Notes: generated by a model from the letters alone, not told the origin. Counted from the first letter of the stretch, positions 12,001-24,927 are shown. The stretch: 64,000 nucleotides of DNA from Datnioides undecimradiatus (GCA_008933995.1 WARS01000029.1:8804332-8868331); one strand, 5' to 3'. A program made the numbers and translations.

Positions 12001-13666
12001 AGTACTTGGACAGAAAGGATAATAAAACGTCAAATACACTTAAAATATTTTCTCTTTAACTCAACGACTGTTTAAAACTAAGATAGACATAGTCCTCCAC
12101 ACCTTACAGACAGGCTACGGCCATCTACATTATCTTTCCTTCTCCTGATCTTGATTGTGAATTTTGTGGGTTTACTTGCTAAATACAGAAAAGGACTTTT
12201 TTGAGCATGCTTTAGCTAATTCATCTCATATTTGCGGTACAACATGCAGTAATTTATCCACTACAAAAACCAAATTCAAATGTTATTATAGATCCAATTG
12301 CTTTTATTGAGAAAACACACCACACCCAGTTATTAAATGATTGGCCAGTCGTCCAAGCAGTGGGACCAAAATGTAGCATACACAGCATGTTTTGCAACAA
12401 GTTAATATTAAAACAAGACTTCAACATTTACAGTTTAAATCTAACAATACAGAACTATTTTGTCATTTCTTTAGGCCTGAAATTACAGGTACTAGCACCA
12501 ACGAGTGGCAGTACTAGGCAGCTGACTGAAACACACCAGAATCATTACAGATAAACAACTCAGCTCAGACACAAGCAATAAAAAAATCTTAAGCTTCAAG
12601 ATTACCTAGCACTTCATTTGTATAAAACATCTATTGTTTTGACTCATTTAGAATTGCTTGGATGACAGGCCAGTCCTGGTGCATATTATCGTTTAGTTAT
12701 GCAGGGACAAAAAAGTGGGACCCGTGCTCTCATGATACAGCCATGATATTCATGCTGAGAAGCTGTATCAAGGTCACGCCCATACACCTGCGTGACTGCA
12801 AGTACTCTAGAGCTGTCAATCACAACATCTCAACTGCTTTTTAATGACAATACAACCAACACGTTTTGCCCACATCCCACCAGCTGACATGGAGGGGACG
12901 GGTTTATCGTGATCAAAACGTTAGCCATCTAAACCAAAATCAGTAAATAAAGTTTCTTTATCACATTTTATGTCTTATATGATACAGTCACATTGTTATG
13001 TTGATGTAGATTGTGTAGCTAATGTCGATGTCGGTATCAGACTAGAAAAGACAGGTATCAGTCGGGCTGCAGACAGGACTGATATCTGTCAGTGTTGGAT
13101 GAAAATACAGTAAAAACAACAAAGACAACCCTCAAGTTACCATGTCAATTAGCAACTTACAACTCTGTTTAGCGAGTAATATTTTCTGTAGTTAACTTTA
13201 AAGGTGTTTTGTTGGCTTACAGTCGCTGTTGGACAGCAAGTCACCGCGGTGATAAGTAATACATTAACAATGCCAGAAATAAGTATTGGAAGTTTAATGT
13301 GTCCATTAAAGTATTAGAAAAAATGCCTTCATAATATCATTACACGTGTTTAAGTTCACCTGCTATAACAAAGCAGACTGAGTCAGGTATGTTTGCTAAA
13401 AGGACAATTGTTAAATGCTAACTTTTTTTTTTACACTCCTGGTCATGTGGATGCCTGGAGGCCCAGGCAGCTCCTCGGTGTTTCCTTGAGAAAAGCGCGC
13501 GACGCTTGCACGCTCCAGCGGGCCTGAATGCGCTGCAGTACCGGAGCCGTGGAGGTAACACCGAGCGACCGCTCCGACACCGTGGCCTCACCACATCTTC
13601 AACACGCTTCACTCACCTGTTCTGAGCATGTTTCGAAGCAAAGTCCCCGCCATCCGACTCCGCCAT
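9040..13666 (-). CDS. klhl26: Kelch-like protein 26 (BTB-BACK-Kelch)
   Basis: Probable substrate adaptor for a Cullin-3 ubiquitin ligase, as in the KLHL family; its own substrate is not known to me. Three minus-strand exons, 13666-13617, 11267-11085 and 10621-9040 (TAA at 9042-9040), join in phase 2 and give 604 codons, close to the mammalian protein at about 615. The start MAESDGGDF at 13666 resembles mammalian KLHL26. Exon 2 encodes the first half of the BTB domain (LRAQGQLLDVVLAI, VHKAVLAACSDYFR); exon 3 completes it (AMFTGGMRE, GLKHIIDFAYSAEVTLD), then BACK (about residues 155-260, FLHIPMERLVFFLQSNKL), then six kelch blades with GG doublets such as VYVVGGQHL, LYATGGRNR, LYISGGYG, VYALGGRMD and IYIVGGYNW. 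Open throughout with no breaks. Same strand and order relative to crtc1 as in mammals. Confidence 0.96.
11268..13616 (-). other. klhl26: klhl26 intron 1
   Basis: GT-AG intron (donor GTGAGT) between the short start exon and the BTB exon. No coding exon, RNA gene or recognised element seen. Intron 2 (10622-11084, donor GTTAGT) is likewise empty. Confidence 0.75.
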
Positions 13667-13860
13667 CTTCTAGCACAGAGCAACTCGCATATGGCATCTT
13701 CATGAACGTTACCAGAAGGTCAACGGCACAATTTGCCTGCTGCTCATGGTATTTTAACAGCGTAAATAAAGCCTGTTGTCCAGGCACGCACGGACAACAG
13801 CCATCTGTCTGCGCTCCTGTGGTGGACGCCGTGATGACCTCTCCCACTGTTTGCTACAAC
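13440..13860 (-). promoter_or_regulatory. klhl26: klhl26 first exon and probable CpG-rich promoter
   Basis: GC- and CpG-rich sequence surrounds the ATG at 13666, standing out from the AT-rich flanks. Position and composition suggest a CpG-island promoter; no TATA box seen. Confidence 0.45.
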
Positions 13861-13884
13861 TCCTTCTTCTGCACTGACCAGGTC

Positions 13885-13903
13885 CGACCACCAGGGGGCG
13901 CCG
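13885..13903 (+). promoter_or_regulatory. CTCF-like motif between klhl26 and il12rb1
   Basis: CCACCAGGGGGCGCC at 13888-13902 matches the vertebrate CTCF core consensus (CCASYAGRKGGC) at every position. It lies about 220 bases upstream of the klhl26 start, on the side facing il12rb1, a plausible domain boundary. Occupancy cannot be seen from sequence. Confidence 0.6.
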
Positions 13904-15190
13904 CGGATACATGTCTAGAGATTTAATGGTTCCTATGGACAGGTTGGGTTACTGACCAGAGGTGGGGAAGGTACTCATACCCTGTCAGAAGTAAAGGTAG
14001 CGGTACGACAGAGTAATAATACTACAAGCAAAGGTCCCGCATTCAACCTCTTACTAAAGTAATAGCAGCGCATTTTTAATCAACAAATTGCGTCAAATTA
14101 AAAACAAGAAGGCCTCTTGTTTTGTGTAGAAAGAAATACTAATGGATTCAGTAGGCCTATTTATTACTCCTTAGTTACATCACACAATGGTATACTTTAA
14201 CTCCAATGAGCACGTTAATTATAGTGACAATTATATTCAGTATTTCACCGATTACTTTTGGCCCACTAAACATCTGATAAGTAATCCGTGTTGAAAGTAG
14301 CCTATTTATATTCTTTTCAAAGGAAAAAGTAGCACTGTCACTGTGCAAAAATGCTCAACAACTTGTAAAAGCATGCTTTTATTAGTAAAACGTTTTCAAA
14401 AGTATCATAGCAAAAGTGGTCATTGTAAAGAGAAGTGAATTCAGAGTATCTAAATGACTCAAATTATGTTTGATTAGTTTCTTGTTTCTTCATCTTGTGG
14501 CTGAAAACAACCAGGCAACCACAGCAGGGTCAGAAAAGGGAGACACGGCCTGATCTCACTGATGCAATGAAGTGTCACTGTCTCTCAGAGGAATTGTTTT
14601 ATCTTATTTCTTGAGAAACATACAGCTTATGTTGATTGTACTTATTAATCAAAGTGCTGTTTTGTAAAAGGATAACAAATATTGAAGAAAGGGAAAATAA
14701 CATTGTTTTCACACGTTCTGGCCTCGGTTTGCTGTAATTTTACCCTCACATTGTTTTTCAATTGGTCACGACAGAATTGAGGATCTGAATCTGTTAATTC
14801 TCATCCTGTCCTCTGCTCCTCTTGCATTATGTGAACAGAAGTAACCTTTTCAAAATGAAAGTGCAAGTGTTTTGGTTTGAAACTGTTACCTGTATAAATG
14901 GGAAATGGGAAAAGAATGAGGATGTAAGATGAGGAGGAGATGGCAGAGATTTATCGTCTCCAGGGACCACAACATGAGCTGGAAGTACAGTGTGCTATTA
15001 GATATTGAATGTGAACAAATCTGCACAGCTGGGCCTTCATTTTGGTAAACACTGCTGCACGTATACCTGGTTTCTTATCAGTTTTCAGTTTTAAACCCAT
15101 CAGGATAAACACAATGACAGGAGGTTCAGGGGTTCAGGTGGTTTGGCAAAGGACGTGGCCTACGTGCAGTGAATGCAGGCAGATCTCCTT

Positions 15191-15310
15191 GGAAGAAGAA
15201 GAAGAGGAAGAAAAACTATGATGATGAAGAAGGAGAGGATTGCAGAAGAAGAACGAGAGAAGCAGAAGCTTGAAGGATGATGATGAAGAAGAAGATTGAA
15301 AAACGAATGG
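15191..15310 (+). repeat. Purine-rich GAA/GAT low-complexity tract
   Basis: Almost all-purine plus strand made of GAA, GAGGA and GATGA units, about 330-450 bases before the il12rb1 start. Three overlapping open frames read on the other strand here are Ser/Phe/Leu-rich artefacts of this composition. Confidence 0.8.
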
Positions 15311-15637
15311 TGTAAAAGAGTATAAAGAGCCAGAAAAAAGGTAAAGAAGAAGATAAAAACAAGAAGGGCCAACAGCAGAGCTCCCCAACCCCTAAAAAGC
15401 AACAAAATGACTTCAAACAGACTAAACTTTCAGAATGGCTGTCATGTCTGTCTGCCTCTATGATGAAGAAAACCTGGTCCCGCCCCTGACACTTGTGGTT
15501 TTGCCACAGCTCATTTAACCTAAAAGACGTGAGACTTCTCTGACATTTCTGAGAAAGACAGCAAGGTTACATGAAGGCAGGCTGAATACATGGACTGTCC
15601 TTTTTACACAGACTGTGGGACTGTAGCGTGCTGAAGA

Positions 15638-18600
15638 ATGATTCTTCGAGACTTTCCTCTATACCTCATGGAAACTTTGAATCGCTGGTGTTCACTACAT
15701 GGGCTGATTGTTGTGTTTATGTTCCTTACTACCATCAACAGAGGTAAATGAGCATGAGAAAATATCTCTGTATCCTTTCTTTTTTTTTTTTTTACATCTA
15801 TAGCTTTTGAATCTATAAATCTCTTTGTTATCAAGACAATGCATAGTCAGGCTTGAAAAGTGAGAGGGGGTGTTGCAGTCACAGTAAAAGATCAGCCACA
15901 AAATGTTGGTTAGCTTATCAGCACCGTGTGGTTTCTACCAACAGATAACATCTACACTGCTCAGGGCCAGGCGTTAATTTTTTGTCCAAACTGATATAAA
16001 CTGTTGTTAAAATTTACGAATAGCACAATAGGGCAGTGGGCCTCAGTGCTTTGACTGATTTTAAGTTACAGTAGAACCAAAGTAACATAAAGAGGTAACT
16101 TTGAAAGTAAACTAAAGATGAAAACAAATAAAACTTAAGTAATTTTGTTGTAACTGGGTTTATTGCTGAAGCTATTTTCTTTTGTTTATGTCTTACCAAT
16201 TCATGAATGAATTTTGATCATTTTAAAATGTGTTTTTCATAAGGATCAGCATGTGAGGCTCCTTCCAGTCCTCAGTGCTTCAGAAGAATCTCTACTGACA
16301 GTATTTACATCTGTGAATGGAGCATGAATACGACTGAGAATGATGTAACATTTGAACTTTACTTTAAGTGAGTATTGCTCTATGTTTGGGCTGCAGCATT
16401 TTCAAAGCTGTGACATCTAACCAATCTCCCAATCTGTGCAAATGAAGTAGTTTGAAGGAAGGAACTCGTGTTGTCCTTTCAAACTTTGTTCAAACACTCC
16501 TAACTCAATATTTGTCAAAATGATCAAAAATACGAAATGTGTCAGATTGAATTTTTGAGAGATGTGTCTGAAATGATGCAAAGGATAACTGTAATGTTTG
16601 CAGAAACATATTATATAACATATATTAAGATGGTTAGCTCAGTTTAGCTTAGCTTAGCGTATGGACTGGAAATAAGGGAAAACTTAGCTTAGCTTGGCTT
16701 TGATGTGCACAATCTGCACAACAAATGTATGTGTAAATACATATACATAATACATTTACAGATATATAGATTTGTGTGTGTGTGTGTATATATATATATA
16801 TTTATACATGTAAATTTGTATATTAAAAGGTTAATACACAAATTCTATCTAATACTGCTACAGTTTCTGCTCTTTTCACTACACTTAAAGCTTTACATAT
16901 TCATCCACAGTGAAACAAAATTTAAACGCTTAAAGGAAAATGTGTGTCAGATCATTGAGGAACAGCTTATCAGGCACCGTCCAGTTTACATTTGGGTGGA
17001 GGCTCACACACCAAAGTCCAGCTGCAAGTCAACCAGGAGGTCCGTTATACTTGCGCAGACAGGTACCGGACAATGTTTTTTTTTTGTTTTTTTTTCAGCA
17101 ACAAGTTTCCTGACAATACACTGACAGCTAGTTTTCACTGGAATGTCACTATAGAGAAAGTGCAAAACTATATACAGCAAACAAATCAAAATCAAAAGCA
17201 TACTCAAGATGATTTGCTTTCGTTTTCAACAGTTAAGTATGAAGCACCAAAGAATATTTCCATGTCCTGGTTAAAAAACAGCCTGAACTTGAGCTGGACG
17301 CCACCAGAGGAATATCCCGCTTTGGCTGAAGTCTGGTTCAGAAGACATGATCATCCCACAGAATCATGGGAGAGCGTGAGTGAAATTTCACAACCATTTT
17401 ACGTATATGAAGCATTTTTTTTCCATATTTATTGACATATCTAATTTTTCATTCATATCGCTGTTCCAGAGAACAACAACTACCAACAATAAGTGTAAGT
17501 AGACTCATGTTTTGCTTGTTTGTAATTCCTTTGAATGAATTTTTTTTGTGCTTCTGGGGGGGATCAATCAAAGACACACTTTGTTTGTTTACATTCCTGT
17601 CAATTATTTTCCAAAGAGCACAATAAGTTTTTTCGTCTCCAGACTACAGGACTTTAGTTTTGCTATTACTGAGACATAAGTGGTTGTAAGTTATATAGGA
17701 CTTCCATGAGAAGAGCAAAACCAACTTTGTGTTAGTCATACCCTTCTCATCATTTCTGCTGAAGATGTAAATCTCTGAAAGCGAATCACAAACATGTAGT
17801 TTTGGGGGTTTTTTTTTTGCTTTTTTTTCATTTTGAGAAAAGGCTTAGTGAAACAGCTGGGGACCCAACATAAACTGTGGTGCTCCAGTTTATGTTAGTG
17901 AAGGAACATATCAAAGAGTGCAACAGCTCACGGCTCACCGTCAATAGTTTCTTGACAACTATGGAGCTCTATGGCACTGAGGATAAGCTATATAAAGCTT
18001 TACAGTGATCATTGCTGTTTACAGCTCTAATTCATTGTTAGTGTTGGTTTCATGTGATCTGTTGACAACAGGGAGAACATAAAACAGAGCCAGCCTCAGA
18101 GGAATGACCATGAAATGTCAAAGTTATTAACTTTCCCTTTCTTCTCTTTTAATTTAAACAGACCAGGTCATTGTTGGGAACCTGTTGAAAGACACAGCTT
18201 ACCAGGTTCAAATAAGACATCGGCCCAAAGTGGTTAGTAACCCACTGTGGAGTGACTGGTCTCCAGTTATGATCGTTCCTGCAGGTGAAGTCATACCTTA
18301 GCACGTTGAATTTTACTTCCACTGTTTTGATTTATGTAATCCATCATGCATTTACAGCCGCAGAAGAAAGTAAACCCACAGTCATTTGGATGCCTGATGT
18401 GAAAGTTCAGTTAATTTCTATGAATGAATCATGAAATTTCACGCTGATGAATATCAGTAACTGTTCTAAACTGTGGATTTGGGTATGAATACTGGCCTGA
18501 AATGATCACTGTGTTCTGGATGTGTTATGAATCCAAACTCAAGCCTTATTAAGTTGCCTCTTTTGGAGATTGTAAACTGTTAACAGATGCAGATTTAATG

Positions 18601-21600
18601 CAATGTTTAAAATCTATTCAATGCTAATCCACCTTTCTCTTGTAAAAGTGAGACCAAGAGGCTCTACTCAACACAGCTGTCTGCCCATTGACATTTTGTG
18701 TTTTTACTGCAGAGCTGGAACAAAAACCTGAAGTCACTATGACAACAAGACTTATGAATGGGATGCGAAAGGTCACGTTGACTTGGAAGGTAAGCCACTG
18801 AAGAGAAAACAACACAAAGACACCAGTGGGTTTAGATTTGAGCCTGTTTTTCAAGTTGCTGCTTTTTATTATCACATGTTGACTTTGTCCCTTATATTAT
18901 GATATAGCTCTAGGACAGAGAGTGCAGTGGTGGTTTATCATCTGCAATATGATAAACATGTTCAAATGTGCCAAATGAAACTTTTTATCATACAGTAGAC
19001 AGAAATATAATAGTCAGGCCACTTTTTCAAAAACTCTTCTTTACTCCAGCAGTTTTGCTGAGTCAAAAGTCTTACAAGAAATATTGTTTGCCAGCACTTT
19101 GTCCCTAATTTCTCACAGTCTAATTACATTGTTGTCAGTTACCATGGCAGCCTTTGGATCTTAATGTAAAACATAAAATTATCACTGTCATCCACAGTGT
19201 CAGTACATGTTAAAAATATAAATACTGCACTGTGTTGTACGATACTATGTAGCTCAATTAGCATTAGAAGATGCTTGTCTCACCACAAATTGACAAGTTG
19301 ATGGGACTGTTGAAACCTTCAGATTGCATGGCATGGTTGTGTGAAGTGTGAAGAGTTTTGATGATGTGACTAAAAATACGAACCAAATACGAATTTATAT
19401 ATGAAAATGTTTTTTAAAAGTGTGAAAAACTATTATCCAGAAATTGAGAAATTGACTATTAAACTGAGCATTAAAATGTATGATCTCCTTTCAAAAGAAA
19501 GGTTAAAAGATCTGAGGTGTGTGACTGTGACTGTTTCTTTTAATGTATAGCTAAATTTGAGGCTTGTTTGATTTTAAATTGCATCATAAAGTCTGTCTGG
19601 ATACATGGAAATCAACATAACCTAAAGGTGGCATTTGAATAATATGAAATATGGTCTTAAAGTATGCCCAATTATGCCATCCATATAAGTCCATATGTAA
19701 TCGTTTTGTACTTTTAAGTCACCTAGTTTTATGAGACACTTTTAGAGTTGGTTCAGTTTCTTATGTTCATTTGAACTGATCTCTCCTCTGCTCATCAGCC
19801 GTTGCCACACGCAGCAGCAGTCACAGGAGTGAAGTACAGCCTGAGGGACACACAGTCTGCCTGCCGATGTCCTTGTCAGAAAAGGAGACATGAAATCACA
19901 TCAAATAAATGCACTATTTATGTCTCGTACTCTGCCGTCAACATCTCTGTTATCGCCAGGAACAGCGCAGGATATTCTCCTCCAGCAATTGTTCAAGTAC
20001 CGGCCAAATCTGCTACAGATTTAATGGGTATGTGTGCTAGAGTGTGTCATGTATCAGGTCTATTTGTCATTGAGTAGACCTTAAAGCATATTTCTTTTCC
20101 CCCCTGGCAGCTTGTGACAAAACATTATTGTATGAAAAAAAATTAAACAGGCAAACATGCCTTGAACTGTACGAGCTTCAAGATGGAGATCCGAGGCCAG
20201 AAAATATCACCACTTTAAATGCATGGCAGACAAAAAAACAGAGGGACAGAACAAGAAACGGTAAGTTGCATTTAAAGTGCTTTCAGACACACAAATTCAT
20301 CTCAGGTGCAAAAATAGGCAAAAAATATTTCCTGCATTACATAACAAATAAAAACAGGTCACGCAGCAAATCAAACCAAGCGCAGTGGAAATTCCACTGC
20401 AATTTGTATAAATGCCAAACAAAACTGCTAATCTAATCAGCACTCAGTTTCTTCTTCTTATTTTTCAGCCTGGACTTGTGACTTATGGGAACAACAGTTT
20501 TTAAGCAAGAGCACAGGCATCAAAGTATGGCAGCTACGAGTGCACACTTTTCCCACCGACTGTCCGAGAGCATTATAGAGATGTTACTAACAGAGATCAG
20601 ATATGTTTATATTAAAGCATAGGAGTGAAAGAGTTTAACTGGAAGCTGCCATTTCCTCGCATTGTTCAAAATAATAGTAAATGTATAGCACATCATATAA
20701 TGCACTTCATACAAACGTACACTCACAACACCTTCTACTTTTTGGTTTGGCTGGTCAAAACTGACCTTTAGTTCACAGAGTTAGACAATAAAATACCTGC
20801 AAAGGAGTCAGTGCAGGTTACACGAGGTGTATAGAATATTTGGTGAGTTAAGAGTTTGCTTGGCCCACGCCAAGGTTGGTTATTGATGTGGAAAGTGGAA
20901 AGACTGAAGTCAGCCTCTGAAAGGATCCTGTCTGTAATGTCATCAGACACTTAGAATAACAATCTGTTTGAGATTCAGTGGAACAAAATCACTTTTAGTG
21001 GACATACATTGACAGGATCTATTTCCTACAAGCAGTGCAGTGCAGCAGTGCCCTTGCATTCTGTTGTGTGTCTGCAGCATTCTCACCCAATACTAGATCA
21101 GTATCAACCATCATTATCCTTATTAGTCACTAGTCCTACACCTAAGTTCTTCTTCAACCAATGTTCATGTTGTATTTGAACTGTGTTTTGTATAAAGCAA
21201 AACTATAAATCAGTTTGATCACTTTCTGTTTCTGTTACAGCCACAAAGGACCATGTTCGCTACCTTTACTTCGAACATAAATGTGATGATGGGAAACCGA
21301 GGACAGTTAAAATGTGCCTCTTTTATAAAAAAGAGGGTGGTAAGTATCTTTAAATTAGTCTTCAAACCATTAAGACATACAGGGTCATCATATATCAAAC
21401 CCTCAGCTTAATAATAGCTGCATTATTTCATAACATAAGGCATGTGAAAGAAAAAAGCTTAGATATTTAAGCTATTGTTGCAGATTATAAGCAGAGAGTT
21501 TAAATGATTCAATCTTCTATTATTTTAACCAGACCAGAGTTGAATTGTTGGAACAGTGGTAGGAGCTTACCTACAGACCTGGTAATGGACGCTGATGGGC

Positions 21601-24600
21601 TTTAACAGAACGGTACAACAGTTGTTTCCAGTCAAAAAAAGGGGGTCTTTACACTTCATCGTCAAGGTCTGTCTCTGTAGGGTTCCTTTCTATAATGTTG
21701 TCAGTTACTGAGATTAGCTATCTGAGCCCATCAGTGGCAAAACCCAGCACTTTAGTGGACTAACTTTGATGCAGGCTATTACCCACAAGAATTACATGGT
21801 TGTCTGTTTTGCACCTGCTGGCTGCAGCACTGATGCTTAATCCTGAATCGCTTTCAAAAATTGTTAAACCTTATTGCTATTTTTCACCAAGAAACATGTT
21901 TAATTCACTGTGGTATGTTATGAAATATATAAACCTGAAAAAGAAGATTATAAAGTTTTTAAAAGGTGCTTTGCCATAAACATGTCTGGAAGTTTTGCCT
22001 CTAGCTGCATGTGCTCCCACAAAATGTGTGCACTTCTCTGAGCTTGGTTTCAGAGCTACACATTGCAGTGTGCAGCAGCAGTGTTAGCAGCCTACCTAGT
22101 TAACATGGGTGCTGAAGGGAAGTGGGCAGTACTTCACGGGGCCTCTCGGCGCTTCCTGTGTGTCTAAAGTTTGGCTCTTACTCTCAAAAAAAAACAGAAA
22201 CAGATTTTAACCTTCTTATTTTTACCTTCTTCAGTTCCAAACATAGCACCACAGGACTTTGTCACTTCTAGTGAAACACACAATTCTGTTAACCTGTCTT
22301 GGAAAGTGATTCCCACTGTGGAACTGCGAGGTTTCCTCACACACTACAGACTCTGCAGCCTGAAAGTCGGCTCACAGGAAGAAGGTGCAAAGTCACTTTT
22401 TACACATAGCTTTTTGCAAAATCCATTGTCTGGTGCAATTTTCTTTAATGTGTGCTGTGACTATTTCTTTCATCAGAGTGCCACAACATATCAGCTTCAG
22501 TGAGAAAACACCGTCTGGAAAACTTGATATCAGGAACTAAGTACAGCATCAGCCTGGCCGCAGTGACACGGGCAGGAGAGGGACCTAAAGCCACTGTTAT
22601 TGTCAACATGCTGCCAGAGAAGCCAGTGAATGGTATCAGCTTTACAGAACCAACTTTTCTTTTTGAAAAGTCAAATACAAGCAGTTTTTCTACATATGTG
22701 TGCTAATATCTGTCTCTTGCCATTTTCCTCCCAATTAGTGATTTGGAGTCTCAGTTTGCTGTTTCTCTTCTTTTTCATCTCAACTTCGTGCACCTGTATC
22801 TTGAAGAGGTGGGTGACCCCTCCTGTTAATACTCTACATGTGGAGATGCAAAATACAGTGAGCATGAGGACTATTCACCCCATCCGATCTTATTCACAGG
22901 AATGCTCAAACTTGGGAAGTAATGTAGTTAGCATACTTAATTTCACTTTTTTTAACAGGTAATTTGGGATTGTAATTGGGCGGTCATAAAACCTTTTGCA
23001 CGACTTTGATGGCTGAAGGTTTTGTGGAATAATGAAACAGCCTTGGTGATCATTAGCATGTGTCTTCTGTAGGTGTTGCATCTATTACTACTAGGTATCA
23101 GCCCAGTGTCACAGAATAAGTGCAAAGTATCTGCAATCTTTAAATCAACTGTTCATCCCGGATGGCTCTTTTAACAGTTGCTACTCTCTTACATTGCTCA
23201 GAATCAAAAACAAGATCTTGCCTCCTGTGCCCAAACCTGTTCTTCCAGACTTCACCTGTTATGAGACTCAGGTAAGTGGTCCCACCAGGGGGTTTTAAAC
23301 TGTTGTAGTATGTCTGCAGTTGTGCAGTTTTTGCTCTTCCTGAAACCATTATTTACACAGTGTAGAAGCTCACTGCTGAGTTACATTTGAGGCTGAGGTG
23401 GTTTTTCTTAGAATTTAACCTCTGTTTATCAGTTAGTTAAGGGATAAAATGACATGGTGACAAGAACATTGGCGTAAAACGTCAAAGTGGAAACTATACC
23501 CGTGTGCAGGTTCAAAGTGAACAAACCAATGATGCATAGAAGCAGTTACTTCCTATTTTGTGCTCTAAAGCCAATAGCAGGTTTCTTTCCAAATCCAACC
23601 TGGTGACTCAACATTATTGGCAGTAATTGTGTGCAATTAATATATATCAGTCATTTGTTCATGTCTAAATATTTCATTTAATGTAGCTTTAGTAGTGGAG
23701 CAGAGCAAAACACTCGACAACTTCCTGAGTTTCATGACGACAGTAAAGTAGTAAAGGAGATGCAGGTGAAAAGACAGGTGAATGAAGCAGCTGGTGTGTC
23801 AGGATGTGGCTTTTTTCCCACAGAGGTCAATGAAATGGAGGAAAGTCCCCTAATGGATCTGTTAAAAGATGATGATAGAGAATCAGAAACGTTCAATTTG
23901 AGCAGAAAGCAGAATGCAGTAAACAGAGTAATAAGTATGTGTATATTGTCTTGTCCTGTCAGGCTCATTATTCAGTGCGGTGGTGGTTTTAAATATGCAA
24001 AAGTGAGTTAAGAGAAGCGAGGAGCACCTATGTCATGATCAGACTCGAAACTGTCTGAAAAATCAAAAAAGATACAGCAAGTCCAGTGTCCAGTGTGCTG
24101 TACTGAATGTAACTAATCTGAATGTCCAACAAACTCAAACTACGGCTGGGCTTGAATAGTTAATGGATTGGGCTAAAACTTTTGTATGGACATTCAGTAT
24201 CTCAGAATATGATCCCCAATGTTTTCGGTGATCTCCCGCCTCTCCCTGTATTGACCATCATGAGGCTGACATTCTCTATTTTGAGTGAATGTCTCCACAA
24301 CTATTGTATGTATTGCCTTGAGATTTCGAACAGAAATGTATCTCCTGATCAGAATGGATCATAATCAGCTTCAGCACATCATCAGCTCCAGAGAGTAAAG
24401 CACATACACTTCTGTTATTGTTGTATTTTGTGTAGGTTCTTTCCATTTATTTTAACTTGCACCTCTTTATTGCATCTAAAGCAGAGATTCGTGAATCTTA
24501 CTGTCCTCTGCAAATGTGACCTACAACAGGAGATGCTGGATGAAATAGAGGAGGTACACGAGGTGACGCTGCACCAATTACATCCAGAGGGCAAGTCTGT

Positions 24601-24859
24601 CCTTGGGCACGCAGAGACCATCGTCAGCAGAGGACAGTGGGTCAATGACACTGATGAGGAGGTGGAGAGTGATGGGAGAGAAGACTCAAGGATGTCAGGA
24701 GGAACCAGTGATGAGAGTTTGAGTCCTGGTTCTACAGATGAGGCACTGAGGAGCTGCAGAGGAGGAGAAATTATGGATCTGGAGTCGGTGGACAATGAGA
24801 TCGCTACGCTGATATACAGACATGGTTTGGTCTTTGATGTCAAAATAGATTCGATTTGA
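15638..24859 (+). CDS. il12rb1: Interleukin-12 receptor subunit beta-1
   Basis: Class I cytokine receptor chain shared by the IL-12 and IL-23 receptors, signalling through TYK2 (family knowledge). Model of 16 exons: 15638-15743, 16244-16367, 16911-17062, 17233-17375, 17470-17494, 18162-18284, 18713-18789, 19799-20027, 20111-20260, 21241-21339, 22235-22384, 22477-22632, 22739-22808, 23202-23271, 23706-23927, 24530-24859; all phases agree, 741 codons (human about 660). Signal peptide ends TTINRG (second ATG at 15668 is an alternative start); N-terminal CRH with CEAP...YICEW; VKYEAPKNIS and EVWFRR match human; WSDWS at about 18251-18265; FN3 domains follow (TGVKYSLRD, LENLISGTKYSISLAA). Membrane exon IWSLSLLFLFFFIS; box 1 LPPVPKPVLPDF in exon 14. 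The last two exon edges are the least certain. Acidic, serine-rich tail ends FDVKIDSI. Confidence 0.88.
16634..16705 (+). repeat. Fragment of a dispersed fish repeat (TTAGCTTAGC type)
   Basis: Contains AGCTTAGCTTAGC, ATGGACTGGAAATAAGGG and another TTAGCTTAGCTTGG. This resembles, from memory, a short repeat frequent in percomorph intergenic DNA. In il12rb1 intron 2. Class not known to me. Confidence 0.4.
16773..16801 (+). repeat. (TG)n(TA)n microsatellite
   Basis: Short TG run followed by TA run inside il12rb1 intron 2. Confidence 0.9.
20469..20616 (+). other. il12rb1: Possible alternative terminal exon of il12rb1 (premature stop)
   Basis: A strong acceptor (CTTCTTCTTATTTTTCAG) ends at 20468. 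Sequence after it is phase-compatible with exon 9 (phase 1) and would add about 36 residues, beginning AWTCDLWEQQ, before TAG at 20576-20578; an ATTAAA poly(A)-like signal follows at 20611-20616. Main transcript should skip it and use 21241. If used, it would give a soluble chain with no membrane segment. May also be a chance pseudo-exon. Confidence 0.25.
24130..24370 (+). repeat. Dispersed teleost repeat remnant in il12rb1 intron 15
   Basis: The run with TTGTATGGACATTCAGTATC, GATCTCCCGCC, CATCATGAGG and GTATTGCCTTGAGATTT resembles a highly abundant, non-coding fish interspersed repeat. No coding capacity. Class and edges not determined. Confidence 0.45.
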
Positions 24860-24921
24860 AATTAAACCGAGGGCGTTCCTGCCACGCAACAGTGCAAAAG
24901 GGTTGGCCAGTACACATTGTC

Positions 24922-24927
24922 AATAAA
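24922..24927 (+). terminator. il12rb1: Poly(A) signal of il12rb1
   Basis: AATAAA 63 bases after the il12rb1 stop codon, on the coding strand, giving a short 3' UTR. Other AATAAA hexamers occur at about 25250 and 25318 and could be used instead. Confidence 0.55.

Larger units (their letters stand above)
13667..15637. other. Intergenic region klhl26-il12rb1
   Basis: Divergent spacer holding the klhl26 promoter side, the CTCF-like motif, and a purine-rich GAA/GAT tract at about 15191-15310. The last few hundred bases should hold the il12rb1 promoter and 5' UTR, but no clear TATA box or start site was identified. Confidence 0.6.

Noticed and set aside
24415-24843. 142-codon frame opposite il12rb1 exon 16
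   Set aside because: Ser/Thr-rich shadow of the acidic serine-rich tail on the true strand.
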